DNA of 64,000 nt from Neodiprion pinetum. Lineage: Eukaryota > Arthropoda > Insecta > Hymenoptera > Diprionidae. The position numbers were made by a program, and so were the translations under genes. Below the pieces are notes generated by a model that was not told where the DNA came from, ran no database searches, and saw only the letters and a program-made list of their open reading frames with translations. Location: NCBI RefSeq assembly GCF_021155775.2, contig NC_060235.2:42876701-42940700 (forward strand), written 5' to 3'. This document shows positions 28,701 to 39,148 of the stretch, piece after piece; within the stretch, counting starts at the first letter, position 1; each line of letters starts with the position of its first letter.

Positions 28701-29520
28701 AACTTCATGCGCCCATCGAGCAATTCAAAGCCACGGTGTTTATGGGCGCTGCTGAACTCCTCGGCACGTTGTCTTGCGTAATTCTGATACACTTTACTGG
28801 AAAACGGATTATCGCCTTGAGTTCCATTCTCAGCACGGCCGTCTGTTTCTCTATCGCTGCGCTTTACGGTAACTTGATCCAGCGAGGCCTCATCATAGGC
28901 GAAGACTACTCTTGGATTCCAACTTACGCCTTGATTGGTGCCGCTTACCTTAGTCACTTCGGAATTAGATTGCTGCCCTGGATACTCATAGGGGAGGTTT
29001 TCTCATCACAGGTACTCTTGCACGATTATCCATGTAGCAATTTTTCTTCCATCAACATTAGTTTTATGATTTTTCAAATCCATTCTCATTCGAGAGCATG
29101 TTATATGTTTATATCACCTGCCACTTCGACGGATTTATAATAACGGATAGATTTGATTCTTTTGAACGTTATGCTAATAAAACGAAATGGTTTCAGGTCC
29201 GGAGTGTTGCAGCGGGTGCAGTCAGTGCTTTTGGATATGCGTGTGGCTTCGTCGTGAACAAGGTTTACCTCTACATGAAAAATGGAATGACACTGGCCGG
29301 TACATTTTGGTTTTACTCGGCGGTCGGGTTTGTGGGGGCCATCGTAATCTACTTCATTCTGCCGGAAACGGAGGGACGGACTCTCAGAGAGATCCAGGAA
29401 CATTACGCAGGAACTCATGATCTAAAAACTAGGCCGAGAAAAGAAGATCTACCGATTAAAGAAAAATGGACTGTGTCTAACCCGATTCCAGTGGTCGATG
29501 ATGTGGAAAGTAAGCTCTAA
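22747..29520 (+). CDS. MFS sugar transporter, facilitated trehalose transporter Tret1-like
   Basis: A plasma-membrane sugar carrier of the major facilitator superfamily, expected to have 12 membrane helices; the substrate (trehalose or another sugar) cannot be read from sequence. Coding exons: 22747-22781, 26523-26749, 26882-27295, 28434-29011 and 29197-29520, giving about 525 aa. Family marks are GYLGRRK after helix 2, PESPHWL after helix 6, and the C-terminal PETEGRTLREIQEHY that typifies the insect Tret1-like group. The last four exons are secure. The first is inferred: the 26523 exon has no ATG in frame and a stop just upstream, while 22747 gives a short ATG exon (MGPSSNQDQTI) whose phase-2 donor fits exactly. 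The intron between them is 3741 bp. A start inside the 26.5 kb region by another route cannot be excluded. Confidence 0.88.
23029..23066. repeat. TA-rich palindromic microsatellite
   Basis: An alternating AT/TA run with interspersed 'tatac' and 'gtatac', nearly self-complementary over 38 bp. It sits in the first intron of the sugar transporter. It could extrude as a cruciform and is likely length-variable. No function is claimed. Confidence 0.7.
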
Positions 29521-29654
29521 AGTGAAAGTCAAGGTCTTCCTACCTTTAAATGGGTAACGGAAGTCAGAACCTTGATAATGTGACGAGTATTACGAAACGG
29601 TTGTGAAACTCAGAAGACTAGTTAGTTTGAGGTAACGAGTTCAACTACTTTAAA

Positions 29655-29660
29655 AATAAA
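29655..29660 (+). terminator. Candidate poly(A) signal for the sugar transporter
   Basis: AATAAA occurs 135 bp after the stop codon and is followed by a T/G-rich stretch (ggtatttattgtgcatttt). It is the first canonical hexamer I noticed downstream of the gene. Confidence 0.45.
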
Positions 29661-31130
29661 CAAACAAGTTCTGCGGTATTTATTGTGCATTTTCAGTTGC
29701 AAAGATTTTCAAACACTCGAACCTGAAAGGAATGCATGAGTTTGCAAGGCATTCGTACACGAAAGTGGGAGCAGCTGCATGTTCATCGTTAAGAATAATA
29801 TCAAGCGGACACATCCTCAGATTTACCGTATCTATTTTTAATACACTTAGAAAGTCATTTTTTATTTCTGTGAATAATTATTTTGTACAAATCGTCAATA
29901 TTATTTATATCTAACGATGACATTGAGGTAGCCATAGTAATTATTTGTATAGTATATTTGACCTCCTGTTGTGATTACTATAATGATGTACCGGTAAGAT
30001 AAAATTTTTATCAAGCATAAATATATTGTCAATGATTCCATACGGTTATTCCATATTTTGCATTCATCTACAGTAAAAATAACGGTTCGTATAACGACGC
30101 TCTAGAACCCATTCCACACAGTGGAATGAAAACTACTATAAGCGACACCGGGCCAACTTTGAGAGAATATGGGGCAAAGTATCCTTCAACATTTATCTCA
30201 GTCCACATCTATTTCTGAATCAGTTGGTTCGTTTAATTGTATTATCGATGTTTCAGTTTTTTTATTTTAGTACTTGACGTACAAATCGGCCAAAAAAAGT
30301 TCCTGATATTGATACTACAGAAAAAAGTAATAAGATTCCAAAAATCGTAACGACACTGAAGCGCAGAAATGCTTAAGTTGATTGTTTGAAACAATTTTGG
30401 AAGAACGATGCAGACATATTTAGACTTAGTCTTGTATTAGTAACCAGTGGTAGTGCAGGAGTTGATAACAATTTTTGATTCTACGGTGTTCTAGATGTCT
30501 TTTTTTAATTCCTGGAGGTCTAATTAGTGGAACGGGGGTTTTCTAGATCGATTCTGTGCCGAATATTGCTAATTTCGAAAATCGTAAAAAAGAAACCCAT
30601 TTGTATTTTCAAGACTTGATATTTCATATTTTGCCGAATGCTAAAATTAATTTATGACCACGTTCCGATGTGATTTTGTGAAGGAAGTCAGGTGCGGGTA
30701 GCCTAAAATAAGTATGATCAAAAGCGGATCAAGAGTTTACACAGTCGATGAACGAAAATTTTTCACTCATCTTCATCGTAATATTTCAGCTGTTGATCGT
30801 ACGCTGTTTTCGAAGTCTTTTTTGGAGTTCCGAGGATTCAATTAGGCATTGAAGGTTCCTCAAAATCGATTCTCAGACCAAGAATTTCTTACCTTCAAAA
30901 GTTGCAAAAAAGGAAACTGACTAACTCGTTTTCATTTTTTGAGCTAAATTCTCGTGGATTTTGAAACATGCGACACTAGATTTATTCTGACCCACTTTCG
31001 ATGTTCTGCGAGAAAAACGTTTGCGCCTAGTTCCAAATTACTACTAGGAAAGTTATTAGGTGTTCTGTCGCAGATTTCATTCGAGTTGCCCATGGGTCCT
31101 GTGCTGCTTTCGGCTTTTTTTTATGGTATG
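29661..31130. other. Non-coding stretch between transporter and ATAD3
   Basis: AT-rich sequence with no recognisable gene or RNA. Phrases such as 'ggaggtctaattagtgg', followed later by 'gagttccgaggattcaattagg', recur in loosely similar context (about 30510-30560 and 30825-30870). This suggests an old degenerate duplication, but I could not define its borders. Confidence 0.5.
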
Positions 31131-31717
31131 GCTCCAGGTCCACTATCTGGAGAAACGCGACTTCAGGAGCGAGCGCTCCTAACTCCTACCACCTCCAAAC
31201 ACCTCCTACCATTTCCTATCACCTCCTACCACCTTCTATTGTTAACGAACACCTCCAACCACCCCCTAATACCTTCTACCACCTCTTACCACCTCCTACC
31301 ACATCCAACTACCTCTTCACACCTTAGACCAACTCCTACCACCCTGTACGACCCCCTTGCACCTGGTATGGTAGGGTGTGAGATAGGGTAAGGTGGGGTA
31401 GGGTAGGGTAGGGTAGGTGCTAGGGGGTGGTAGGAGCTGCTAGAAGGTGTTAGGGAGAATTGGACGTGGTAGGAGGTGGTCAAAGGTAATAAGGGGTGGT
31501 TGAAGGTGTTAGGGGATGATTGGAGGTGTTCGGAAACGGTAGCAGGTGGTAGGAGCTGGTAGGAGGTCAAAGAAGGTGGCAGGGGGTGGTTGGAGGTCGA
31601 CGGAGATGGTAGGAGGTGTTTGGTGGTGGTAAGGGGTGGTGGGAGGTGTTTGGAGGTGGTAGGACGTAGGAGCGCTTGTCCCTGAAGACGAGTTTCACCA
31701 GCTAGCGGACCTGGAGC
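31131..31717. repeat. Inverted minisatellite forming a large imperfect palindrome
   Basis: The left part (about 31165-31372) is a degenerate array of C-rich units like cctaccacctcc. Near 31372 it switches to the complementary G-rich form (ggtaggaggtgg), which runs to about 31670. Outside the arrays the flanks are also inverted copies. Left 31132-31190 (ccaggtccactatctgg, then cttcagg and agcgctccta) matches the reverse complement of right 31660-31715 at most positions. The whole is a fold-back structure with arms of roughly 210-300 bp. No open frame of interest lies inside; the open frames across it are low-complexity artefacts. Confidence 0.8.
31395..31413 (+). other. Canonical G-quadruplex motif
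   Basis: Four G-runs (31395-31398, 31401-31403, 31406-31408 and 31411-31413) are separated by two-base TA loops, fitting the G3+N1-7 quadruplex rule. It sits just inside the G-rich arm, near the centre of the inverted minisatellite. The TAGGG repeat resembles but is not the usual insect telomere unit. Confidence 0.6.
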
Positions 31718-32225
31718 GCAGAAACCAGGGAGCGCTTGTCTTGGTATTCAAGTTTCATTAATTAAATCACTGTTTTGCCAAGAATTTTGGAAGAAATTTA
31801 TTGTCATTATTAATTTCTTGTATGACCGACGAATCGTTGAGTATACACGGGCTTGGGCTTACCACTGCGAAGACTGTGTTATTCGGAAGGTGAATGCAGC
31901 CAGCATCATGTCGAAATCGGTAACTCTCTGATGTTCTGCAACAAGTTCTCAACTCTACCGTTGGAACATCTCAGAGGGCGCAAGCGCACGACGATTTTCG
32001 GTTATCACACCAAAGCCCATTACGGCAACTGTCTTCATATTTTTCAGTGAACGAGACAACCTACATACATATTCATTCATCTTGCGACGTGTCGGTAACA
32101 TGAAATTGGTAGATAAGGTAGAGCGCCCGTTTCAAGAGCACCGTCAGCTATTGCATGCACAAATTTCGGTTCTTAGCGTCATCAGCAGAACATCTTGTGA
32201 ACTATTTGATCCGGAAGTGCATGTC

Positions 32226-32236
32226 TGCGCATGCGC
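32226..32236. promoter_or_regulatory. NRF1-type palindrome upstream of ATAD3
   Basis: TGCGCATGCGC matches the palindromic site of NRF1 (ewg in Drosophila), a regulator often found at genes for mitochondrial proteins. It lies 236 bp before the ATAD3 start codon in a CpG-richer stretch, so a promoter role for this nuclear-encoded mitochondrial gene is plausible. Binding is not shown. Confidence 0.5.
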
Positions 32237-32471
32237 TCTTCCCGCATCATCGTCTGCTAGTAATGACATCCGGTTCAAGGTCCATGCAAGTCGTCCCATT
32301 GGCCATTGAGTCGTGCATCAGTATTCCGTATCCACGACCCTCGTGCGCACGTGAGTAGTTGATTTGAGGAGTGTGAGGTCTCAGATTGCGGAACCAGAGC
32401 CGAGCCGAGTTGTTCGCCGATACGTTTTAGGACTTTGATTACTCTCGGTAGTGTTTTGTGCCGGCTGAGCG

Positions 32472-35166
32472 ATGTCGTGGTTGTTCGGATACCGTAACCC
32501 CCAGCAACCCCAGGACTTCTCGCAATTCGCACAACCACCAGCCTTAGGAGGTGGACCCCCCGGCGGCGGATCACCCGGCGGAGGGGGTGACCAGCCTCCG
32601 AAAAATTTAACCAAATCACAAATGGAAGCTTACAGATTTGACTCGAGCGCGCTCGAAAGGGCCGCGGCTGCTGCCAAGGAACTAGAGAGATCAAGTACGG
32701 TAATTTTCCCCTCAATCTTCATTCAAAATAATCACCATTATGTAAGATTACGTAATTCTCAGAGCGGGGTTATGTCTTGGCCATGCCGGCCGTCGATCTC
32801 CCCCCATGCTAAAGCCTGGATGATGAAAGAGCTTCTATTATGTCGTGCGAAGAATCGTTCATTGGATGCATTTTTTATTTCAATTTAGCATCTTGCGATT
32901 AAATCCCTTGCAATTTTCCTCTAAAAATGGCTATGCAAAACTAGCCATTAACTAAGTTACACTTCCCTCTGTTTTTGCTACAATAATCTTCAAATTTCCT
33001 TCGATCAAAGTATCGGTAGGTACCAGAAAACATTGTCACGAAATTACACAAATGTCGAATTCTGGAGCAAAAAGCAAATGTTCTAATACCCAGAGTAACT
33101 ACAAGATCTGTCCGCCCTTGTTTTTGCATGTATTTCCTAGGGATAGTTTTACTCGATATATTTTATCCCACCGATGCCATGCGCCAGTGAAATACAGTGT
33201 TCTTGACTTTACTCTACATTTGCAGGCCACGCCAAAGATGCTCTCGAGCTATCGAAGCTTCAAGAAACGACGAGGCAGGTGGAAATGCAGACCAAGCTGA
33301 AAGAGTATGAAGCTCACATTGAGCAGATGAAAGCTGAACAAAAAAGAGTGGAGGGCGATGAAAGGAGAAAAACAATGCAAGAGGAGACGAAACAGCATCA
33401 AATGCGGGCTCAATACCAGGACCAGCTAGCAAGAAAACGTTACGACGATCAGCTGGGTCAGCAGCAAAGAATGAATGACGAGAATCTTAGACGGCAGGAA
33501 GAGTCTGTAGCAAAACAGGAAGCGATGAGAAAGGCAACTATTGAACACGAAATGGAATTGAGGCATAAAAACGAAATGAAGAAATTAGACGCTGAACTTA
33601 GAGCGAAGGCAAAGGTTGACCGAGAAAACCAAGATTTAAATTTAGAAAAGATTAGACTAAAAGCTTCTGAGAACAGGATTACAGTTCTAGAATCAATTAA
33701 GTAAGTATGTTCGAGATGTGATTTAATTTGTGAGGAAGAGAGACTTTTCAAAAATAGAAATGTATAATGCTCAAAAGAGTTACAGTGCTGTGTAATGTTA
33801 ACTCATATTAGACTCTAGATAACCGTTTCACCTGGTGCTTATGTTCGGTACTGGCACTTCGTTCACATCGACGTAAGTCAATAAATATCACATTTTATTA
33901 TATTCAGTAATATTTTATACCTTTCAGGACAGCTGGTTCAGTACTTGGTACAGGTGCAAACGCACTGCTTCAAGACTGGGACAAGATCCTAGCAGCAGCT
34001 GGTGGTTTGTCGCTTATAGCACTGGGTGTTTATACTGCCAAAGGAGCAACGGGGGTTTCTGCTCGTTACATTGAATCGCGTTTAGGAAAACCATCTCTGG
34101 TACGAGAGACGTCGAGGTTTTCAGTCCTTGAGTCGTTGAAACATCCGATTAAAACTGTGAAACAGCTTAAGGAAAAGCAGTCAGACGCATTGTCAGGAGT
34201 AATCCTGGCTCCAAAATTGGAAGAGAGGTTGCGTGACGTTGCAATTGCGACAAAGAACACTAAGCGAAATCAGGGAATGTACAGGAACATACTTATGCAC
34301 GGACCGCCTGGTACAGGAAAAACTATGTTTGCCAAAAAGCTGGCCAAACACTCGGGAATGGATTATGCTATCCTGACCGGAGGCGACGTAGCACCACTAG
34401 GTCGGGATGGTGTCACTGCCATCCACAAAGTTTTCGACTGGGCGTCGACTTCTCGCAAAGGCTTGCTCCTTTTCATCGACGAGGCCGATGCCTTTCTGCG
34501 TAAAAGATCGAGCGAGCGTATATCTGAAGACCTAAGAGCAACATTGAACGCCTTTTTGTATAGAACCGGAGAGCAGAGCGATAAATTTATGCTTGTTCTC
34601 GCTTCCAATACCCCGGAACAATTCGATTGGGCAGTTAACGACCGACTGGACGAAATGGTTGAGTTCAATCTGCCTGGCATTGAGGAAAGAGAGCGCCTCG
34701 TGCGTTTATACTTTGACAAATTCGTTCTTCAGCCAGCTACTGAAGGCAAGAAGCGACTTAAGGTCGCTCAGTTCGATTACGGCGCTCTTTGTACCAAGAT
34801 GGCAGCTATAACCGAAGGAATGTCTGGCAGAGAGTTGGCCAAGCTTGGAGTAGCATGGCAGGCTGCTGCGTACGCCTCTGAGGACGGTGTTCTGACGGAA
34901 CAGATGGTTATCGATAGGTGCATGGATGCCGTAAGACAGCACAGGCAGAAGGTACGCACGATATCGAATTTGAAGGTCTTTAGAAATAAACAAGAAAGTC
35001 ATAGTGACCATTCCAATACTTTATGTTTCAGGTGAAATGGCAGAGCGAACAGGAAAGACAAGAATCCAAATCAATATATTCCTCGGAGAAAGAAATCTCT
35101 ATGAGTCCGTTAAAGCCGAAAGAAAGTGCGACGACGACCGAGCCGGACACGGTAACTACCGCCTAA
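32472..35166 (+). CDS. ATAD3A: ATAD3, mitochondrial AAA+ ATPase
   Basis: ATAD3 (belphegor in flies) is an inner-membrane ATPase of mitochondria, tied to nucleoid organisation, cristae and lipid traffic. Four exons, 32472-32694, 33226-33700, 33928-34951 and 35032-35166, join in phase to 618 aa (human ATAD3A is 586-634). The order is: N-terminal MSWLFGY with a Gly/Pro-rich stretch (about residues 20-45), a long charged coiled coil (about 55-230), a membrane segment DKILAAAGGLSLIALGVYTA (about 250-270), and the AAA+ domain. Walker A is GPPGTGKT (about 357-364), Walker B is LLLFIDEADAF (about 410-420), and a sensor-like LVLASN follows. The C-terminal tail is short and Ser/Thr/Glu-rich. A longer open frame runs past 34951 into the last intron, but the coding match and splice signals end there. 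Confidence 0.95.
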
Positions 35167-35226
35167 ACACGCTGTGCAAATGAGAAACATTCACGTAATT
35201 CAAAGGTATCCATGGTTTGTTTTGAG

Positions 35227-35232
35227 AATAAA
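35227..35232 (+). terminator. Candidate poly(A) signal for ATAD3
   Basis: AATAAA lies 61 bp after the ATAD3 stop codon, in a short GA-rich context. A 3' UTR this short is usual for compact insect genes, although further hexamers occur downstream. Confidence 0.4.
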
Positions 35233-36517
35233 TCTCAAAGCAACAAGAAACGAACCACGGCTATAATCGACCGAGTACACAGGAGTATTTTGGGTCATTA
35301 CAAACCTGTACCTGAATGGGGAAGGGAGAGAGAATGTCGTGGTTGATAATTCCCGCAATCAGTTACTATCTGCTCTAACTATTCAGTTATACAAATATTT
35401 TTGGAAATAATTTTTGAAATGATACTTAGATGCTATATGAAATTACGAGCCGCTGACTAGAAACTGTCTTTGAAACTGCACATGTTGTAGTAATTGAGAA
35501 ATATCGTACGGTTTCGATTTTATCTGGTTGTCAGATTAGTCGTAGATTAATACGGTATTCCGTAATGGTAAAAAATCTGGAACCATATAATTCTCCCATA
35601 AATTACAAGAAACCGAAAGAAATCCTCGTTTGTAGGATTCTGTTCTAGTCAGATTTATACAATTACATTTCAATGGTACCAGATTATTGCACAGGGATTT
35701 ACTGTATTCTTCGGGCAAATACAAATGCTTAATACACGTGTACGAATATACCTATAATAGGAATTGTTACTGTAAATATATGTGAGTTACAAGTTATTCC
35801 TAGAAAGAGTTGGAAAATACGTTAATCGGAAAAATAGAAATAATGGAACCGAGTGAAGGTAGTTTGTTGATGATGTATACATATATGGCATTAAGTAAAC
35901 GTTTCAATTGTTTATTTTTCAACGAAATTTCGATAGTACTGCACGCGCTGTTATTGCACATACTTGTTGAGATGTAGCATAGATATACAAGTATAACTAA
36001 AAAATGACTAATCGTTTAGGGGCATATTATACTTTATGTTCATTATAGAAAGTTGTAAATTCACAAGATCCATTTCTTTTTGTATTATTACAAAATATAA
36101 GCCTGGATTTTTTTTTACACACTATCAATAACAAATCTATCCTTCCAAGTTTTTCTTTTTTTTTTTTTCTTCAACAGCAGCATCGGCACCATGTTTAAAA
36201 AAGAGAAGCTCTTTATCAATGAGTAATCCATGCGACCCGACACTCGTCCCAATTGATGATGCTCACAAAATATCATTTACCGGTGTTCGGCTAGAAAGTA
36301 GATCAAGATAACATTGATTATTCCTTTTAACTTCGAGCAAGCGAGTGCGTACGAAGAATGCAAGTTATAGGCACGTACATCTCTTCCGCCTATCCTGAGC
36401 GAATGTTAGGCAAAGTTATACATGATACCAATGATTAATGAGTCCTTCGTCACCTTCGTCAAAGAGGGTGTGAGTTAGGTCTCTGCGTCACGCGATTCCA
36501 CTTGGAATTCGGATATT

Positions 36518-36946
36518 ATTCGCAAGAAGATTGACGGAAAATAATCGTTTTTCGATTAAATCGATTATTTTTTCCCGATTGATCAAGTATAAATGATTAT
36601 TTTTCAAACTCGATTAATCGACCGACTCGATCATTTTTCCTCACAGTCGGTTTTTGTTTTTTTACTCCCATGAACGCCGCAGTACAATATCAATTTATGT
36701 GATTGAAATATCAATTATTAACATCGATAAATGAATATTTTCACTTGAAATTGAAATATATTTTGAACCAAACTATAAATTATCAGTAAACTTTTCCGCT
36801 ATTAAGACTAGGTACTGAAATTAACGAAATTTGGTTTTCATATGCATGTTTAAAAAGAATTCGAAATAATCGATTAATCAATTAATTTTTACCGATTCGA
36901 GTCGTCTTAGATTATTTTTAGCTGAGTGGCCATCGCTAATTCGCAA
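36518..36946. mobile_element. Possible hAT-like insertion with 8-bp target duplication
   Basis: ATTCGCAA occurs at 36518-36525 and again at 36939-36946, an 8-bp direct repeat as hAT insertion makes. The 413 bp between is rich in 'aatcgatta' words at both ends. The right end, reverse-complemented, starts TAGCGATGGCC, close to the hAT start CAGTGATGGGC. The left end (gaagattgacgg) matches poorly. I recall that repeats with this 'cagtgatggg...aataatcgatta' wording are common in insects. Confidence 0.4.
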
Positions 36947-37215
36947 TCGTAAAGGGCACGCTCGGTTCTCTTGTTATCGATTGCGCAGACGCCCGTAGCA
37001 ATTGGTCGGAATAACATCTCCGGGTCATCGTCTAGAGGAAAGATATTCGTTCTTGAATAATCAGCGTAACGGGAATAAATTAAAATAATAACGGAATGTT
37101 TACCAACGCCGAGATAATAATTACCTTCAAAAATTTTGGCTAGCCGGAACCTGTAACGTGCGGCTTGCAATTTTTCGGTTGCTAAAGCATATTCCGCATA
37201 AACAGGTATTTTGTA
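36939..37215 (-). pseudogene. Coding-like fragment beside the hAT-like insertion
   Basis: A 144-codon open frame on the minus strand (37341-36907) contains a stretch that looks coding. One segment ends at 37125 (ATEKLQAARYRFRLAKIFE) before a GT donor. A second starts at 37031 after ttcctctag (DDDPEMLFRPIATGVC, ending ALYDCE). The putative intron is 93 nt. The frame then enters the hAT-like element; without the insertion it would stop one codon after ALYDCE. No family was recognised. The resemblance to the helical C-terminal half of an odorant-binding protein is too weak to name it. It may be a decayed gene or chance. Confidence 0.22.
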
Positions 37216-38303
37216 ACAATAAGAGACCTGACAGCAGTTTATACTAGTTCTAAGAGTTGTTAAATCAATTCCTATCAATGAAAGTATATACTTGCAATAA
37301 TCGAAATTTGATCTTTGAATTTTAATATTAAAATTTGACATTCAACAAATACATTATATTAAATATATATTTATGTATACGTACAATATTTCACTAACTT
37401 AACCGTAGAATAACAAGCAGTTGTCATAAATACGTTATACCATGGTGTATGAAGGGTTTGTTAACAATCTATCAACCTAACTGGACTCGCATCCCATATT
37501 TTTGAATTAATTTGATGAAATTATATGTATACATCGCAAAGCAGTTAATAACGGTAAATTACGTTGGCCATACGTTACACTCACAACAACACTAATTAAT
37601 ACTACGTCGACTAAGTACTTTGTAAAAACGACAACATTACTGCGGTAGTCATTATCTATTCAAATGTATTATATTTTAATCGAGTCTTTCAGTGACTACA
37701 GTGAGAGTGAAAACATTCATCAAATATTATGTACCGCTAATTTTTAAAAAAAAAAATTTTTTTTTTTGTTTCTAACATAACCTTCTGTCGAGCACTTGAT
37801 ACTCGATTTCCACGTTGTTTGGCGTGTATATCGTCAGCGAAACTATAGAAATGATAGTCGATTCATATTTCGAGAATTTTTAGGATATTCACTTCGTCAC
37901 AAGATTTTTATCACACCCAATGTCCTTCAGCATGATCATTGCAACATCATTAAAACTGCTGCTTATGTACCAAAGGAAATTGTTCGGATCTTTAGATGGT
38001 CTATTAAAACAGCAAATTCAATCTCGAATATCATCAACGCGACGACTTCTCGCATGATCCAGCACTTTGAATTGTTGGTAAACAATTATGTGCGACAATT
38101 ATTTGCATTAGGGGTTGTAATAATACAACGCTCATTACAGGAAAAAAGAGAAAACTCTTAGACGAATTGCAAATGAAAAATGAATATCATGTAATAAGCC
38201 CTGGCGTTTTGTTACAATATATAACTATTCAAACAGTTCTATATGTACATAGATATGTTTATCCGCGAGAAACACCGCTTTTCTTTTCATACCTGTCGTA
38301 TAG

Positions 38304-38331
<28 letters not shown>
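38304..38331. repeat. 28-base T homopolymer
   Basis: A pure run of T on the plus strand in the intergenic region. Read on the minus strand it is an A-tail-like tract, but no retroposed sequence ending in it was recognised. Confidence 0.85.
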
Positions 38332-38334
<3 letters not shown>

Positions 38335-38431
38335 TTTATAACAATATTTCTTAGGTTAATTTTTTCAACCTGCATTTATACACATACGTATCAGCGATGA
38401 GTCAAGCAAGAATGAAAGTCTCATTGTGTTT

Positions 38432-38437
38432 TTTATT
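38432..38437 (-). terminator. Candidate poly(A) signal for the neprilysin gene
   Basis: The reverse complement reads AATAAA, about 710 bp beyond the stop codon at 39149. It is the first canonical hexamer I noticed downstream in the sense of the gene. Variant signals closer to the gene could be used instead. Confidence 0.25.
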
Positions 38438-39148
38438 TCTTCACAACGGATAGTTGGAAATAAATTCGTACATTCTTGAAACACCGTTATTTGACCGATT
38501 GTGATCTTAAGAATGTTACAGTATGAAATTGATTATTCAGTGATTAATTTTTTTCGAAAAGACTTTTCCGAGTTTCTCGACTTTACACGTACTTAACCTT
38601 CGGTTTTTTAACACACCGGGCTCAGTTACTCGGTGATTGTCTAAAACAATTTTTAGAGCAAGAGTCTAATTGTAAGCGGCGAACTGTGCGTCAATTGCAG
38701 CGACAAACACGGACGGATAACAGCGCGAAACTCCCGTCAATTTTGCACTCCGCGACAGTGTCGATTTTTGTGCAAAAAATTTGAACCCCTTAACAGCTTC
38801 GCACTATAATATATGCGTGAGTAGCAGGTCGTATGTCGCTCTTCTCATATCAAATAAGTTCATTTCGACACCCAAATGTAGTTCGTTTGAAATTAGACCC
38901 TATTTTTGTTTAAGAAATCGTCGATATTCATTGTTACAATAAATAATTCCCGATTACTAAGCCTGGTTTTCCATAGTTAATTATGAAAAGTAGAAAATAA
39001 GAATGAACCAATTTCAGTGCTTCAGACACAAAAATTTTTATCTTCAAGGAAAAATGAAGCTTGTTAATCGGGAAATTGACGAAAGCTGTAATTTTCTATA
39101 ACCAAATACACAACACTTCGTGACTTGCAACCGAATTACCGTCAAGGT

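Larger units (their letters stand above)
35233..39148. other. Convergent intergenic region between ATAD3 and neprilysin
   Basis: It contains the 3' ends of two convergent genes. Contents I can name are a hAT-like insertion (36518-36946), a short coding-like segment on the minus strand beside it (36939-37215), an A/T palindrome near 37745, and a 28-base T run (38304-38331). A 121-codon plus-strand frame at 37796-38161 looks like chance. Confidence 0.5.

Noticed and set aside
31395..31415. Telomeric repeat
   Set aside because: The unit is TAGGG, only about four copies, inside a local minisatellite; the usual insect unit is TTAGG.
31286..31570. 94-codon minus-strand frame of Ser/Thr/Pro/Leu repeats
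   Set aside because: It is translation of the inverted minisatellite, not a gene.
34952..35035. Open continuation of ATAD3 exon 3
   Set aside because: The frame stays open by chance; a gtacgc donor and a tttcag acceptor at 35031 restore the family C terminus.
37796..38161. 121-codon plus-strand open frame before the T run
   Set aside because: No recognisable motif, no good start context and no partner exons.
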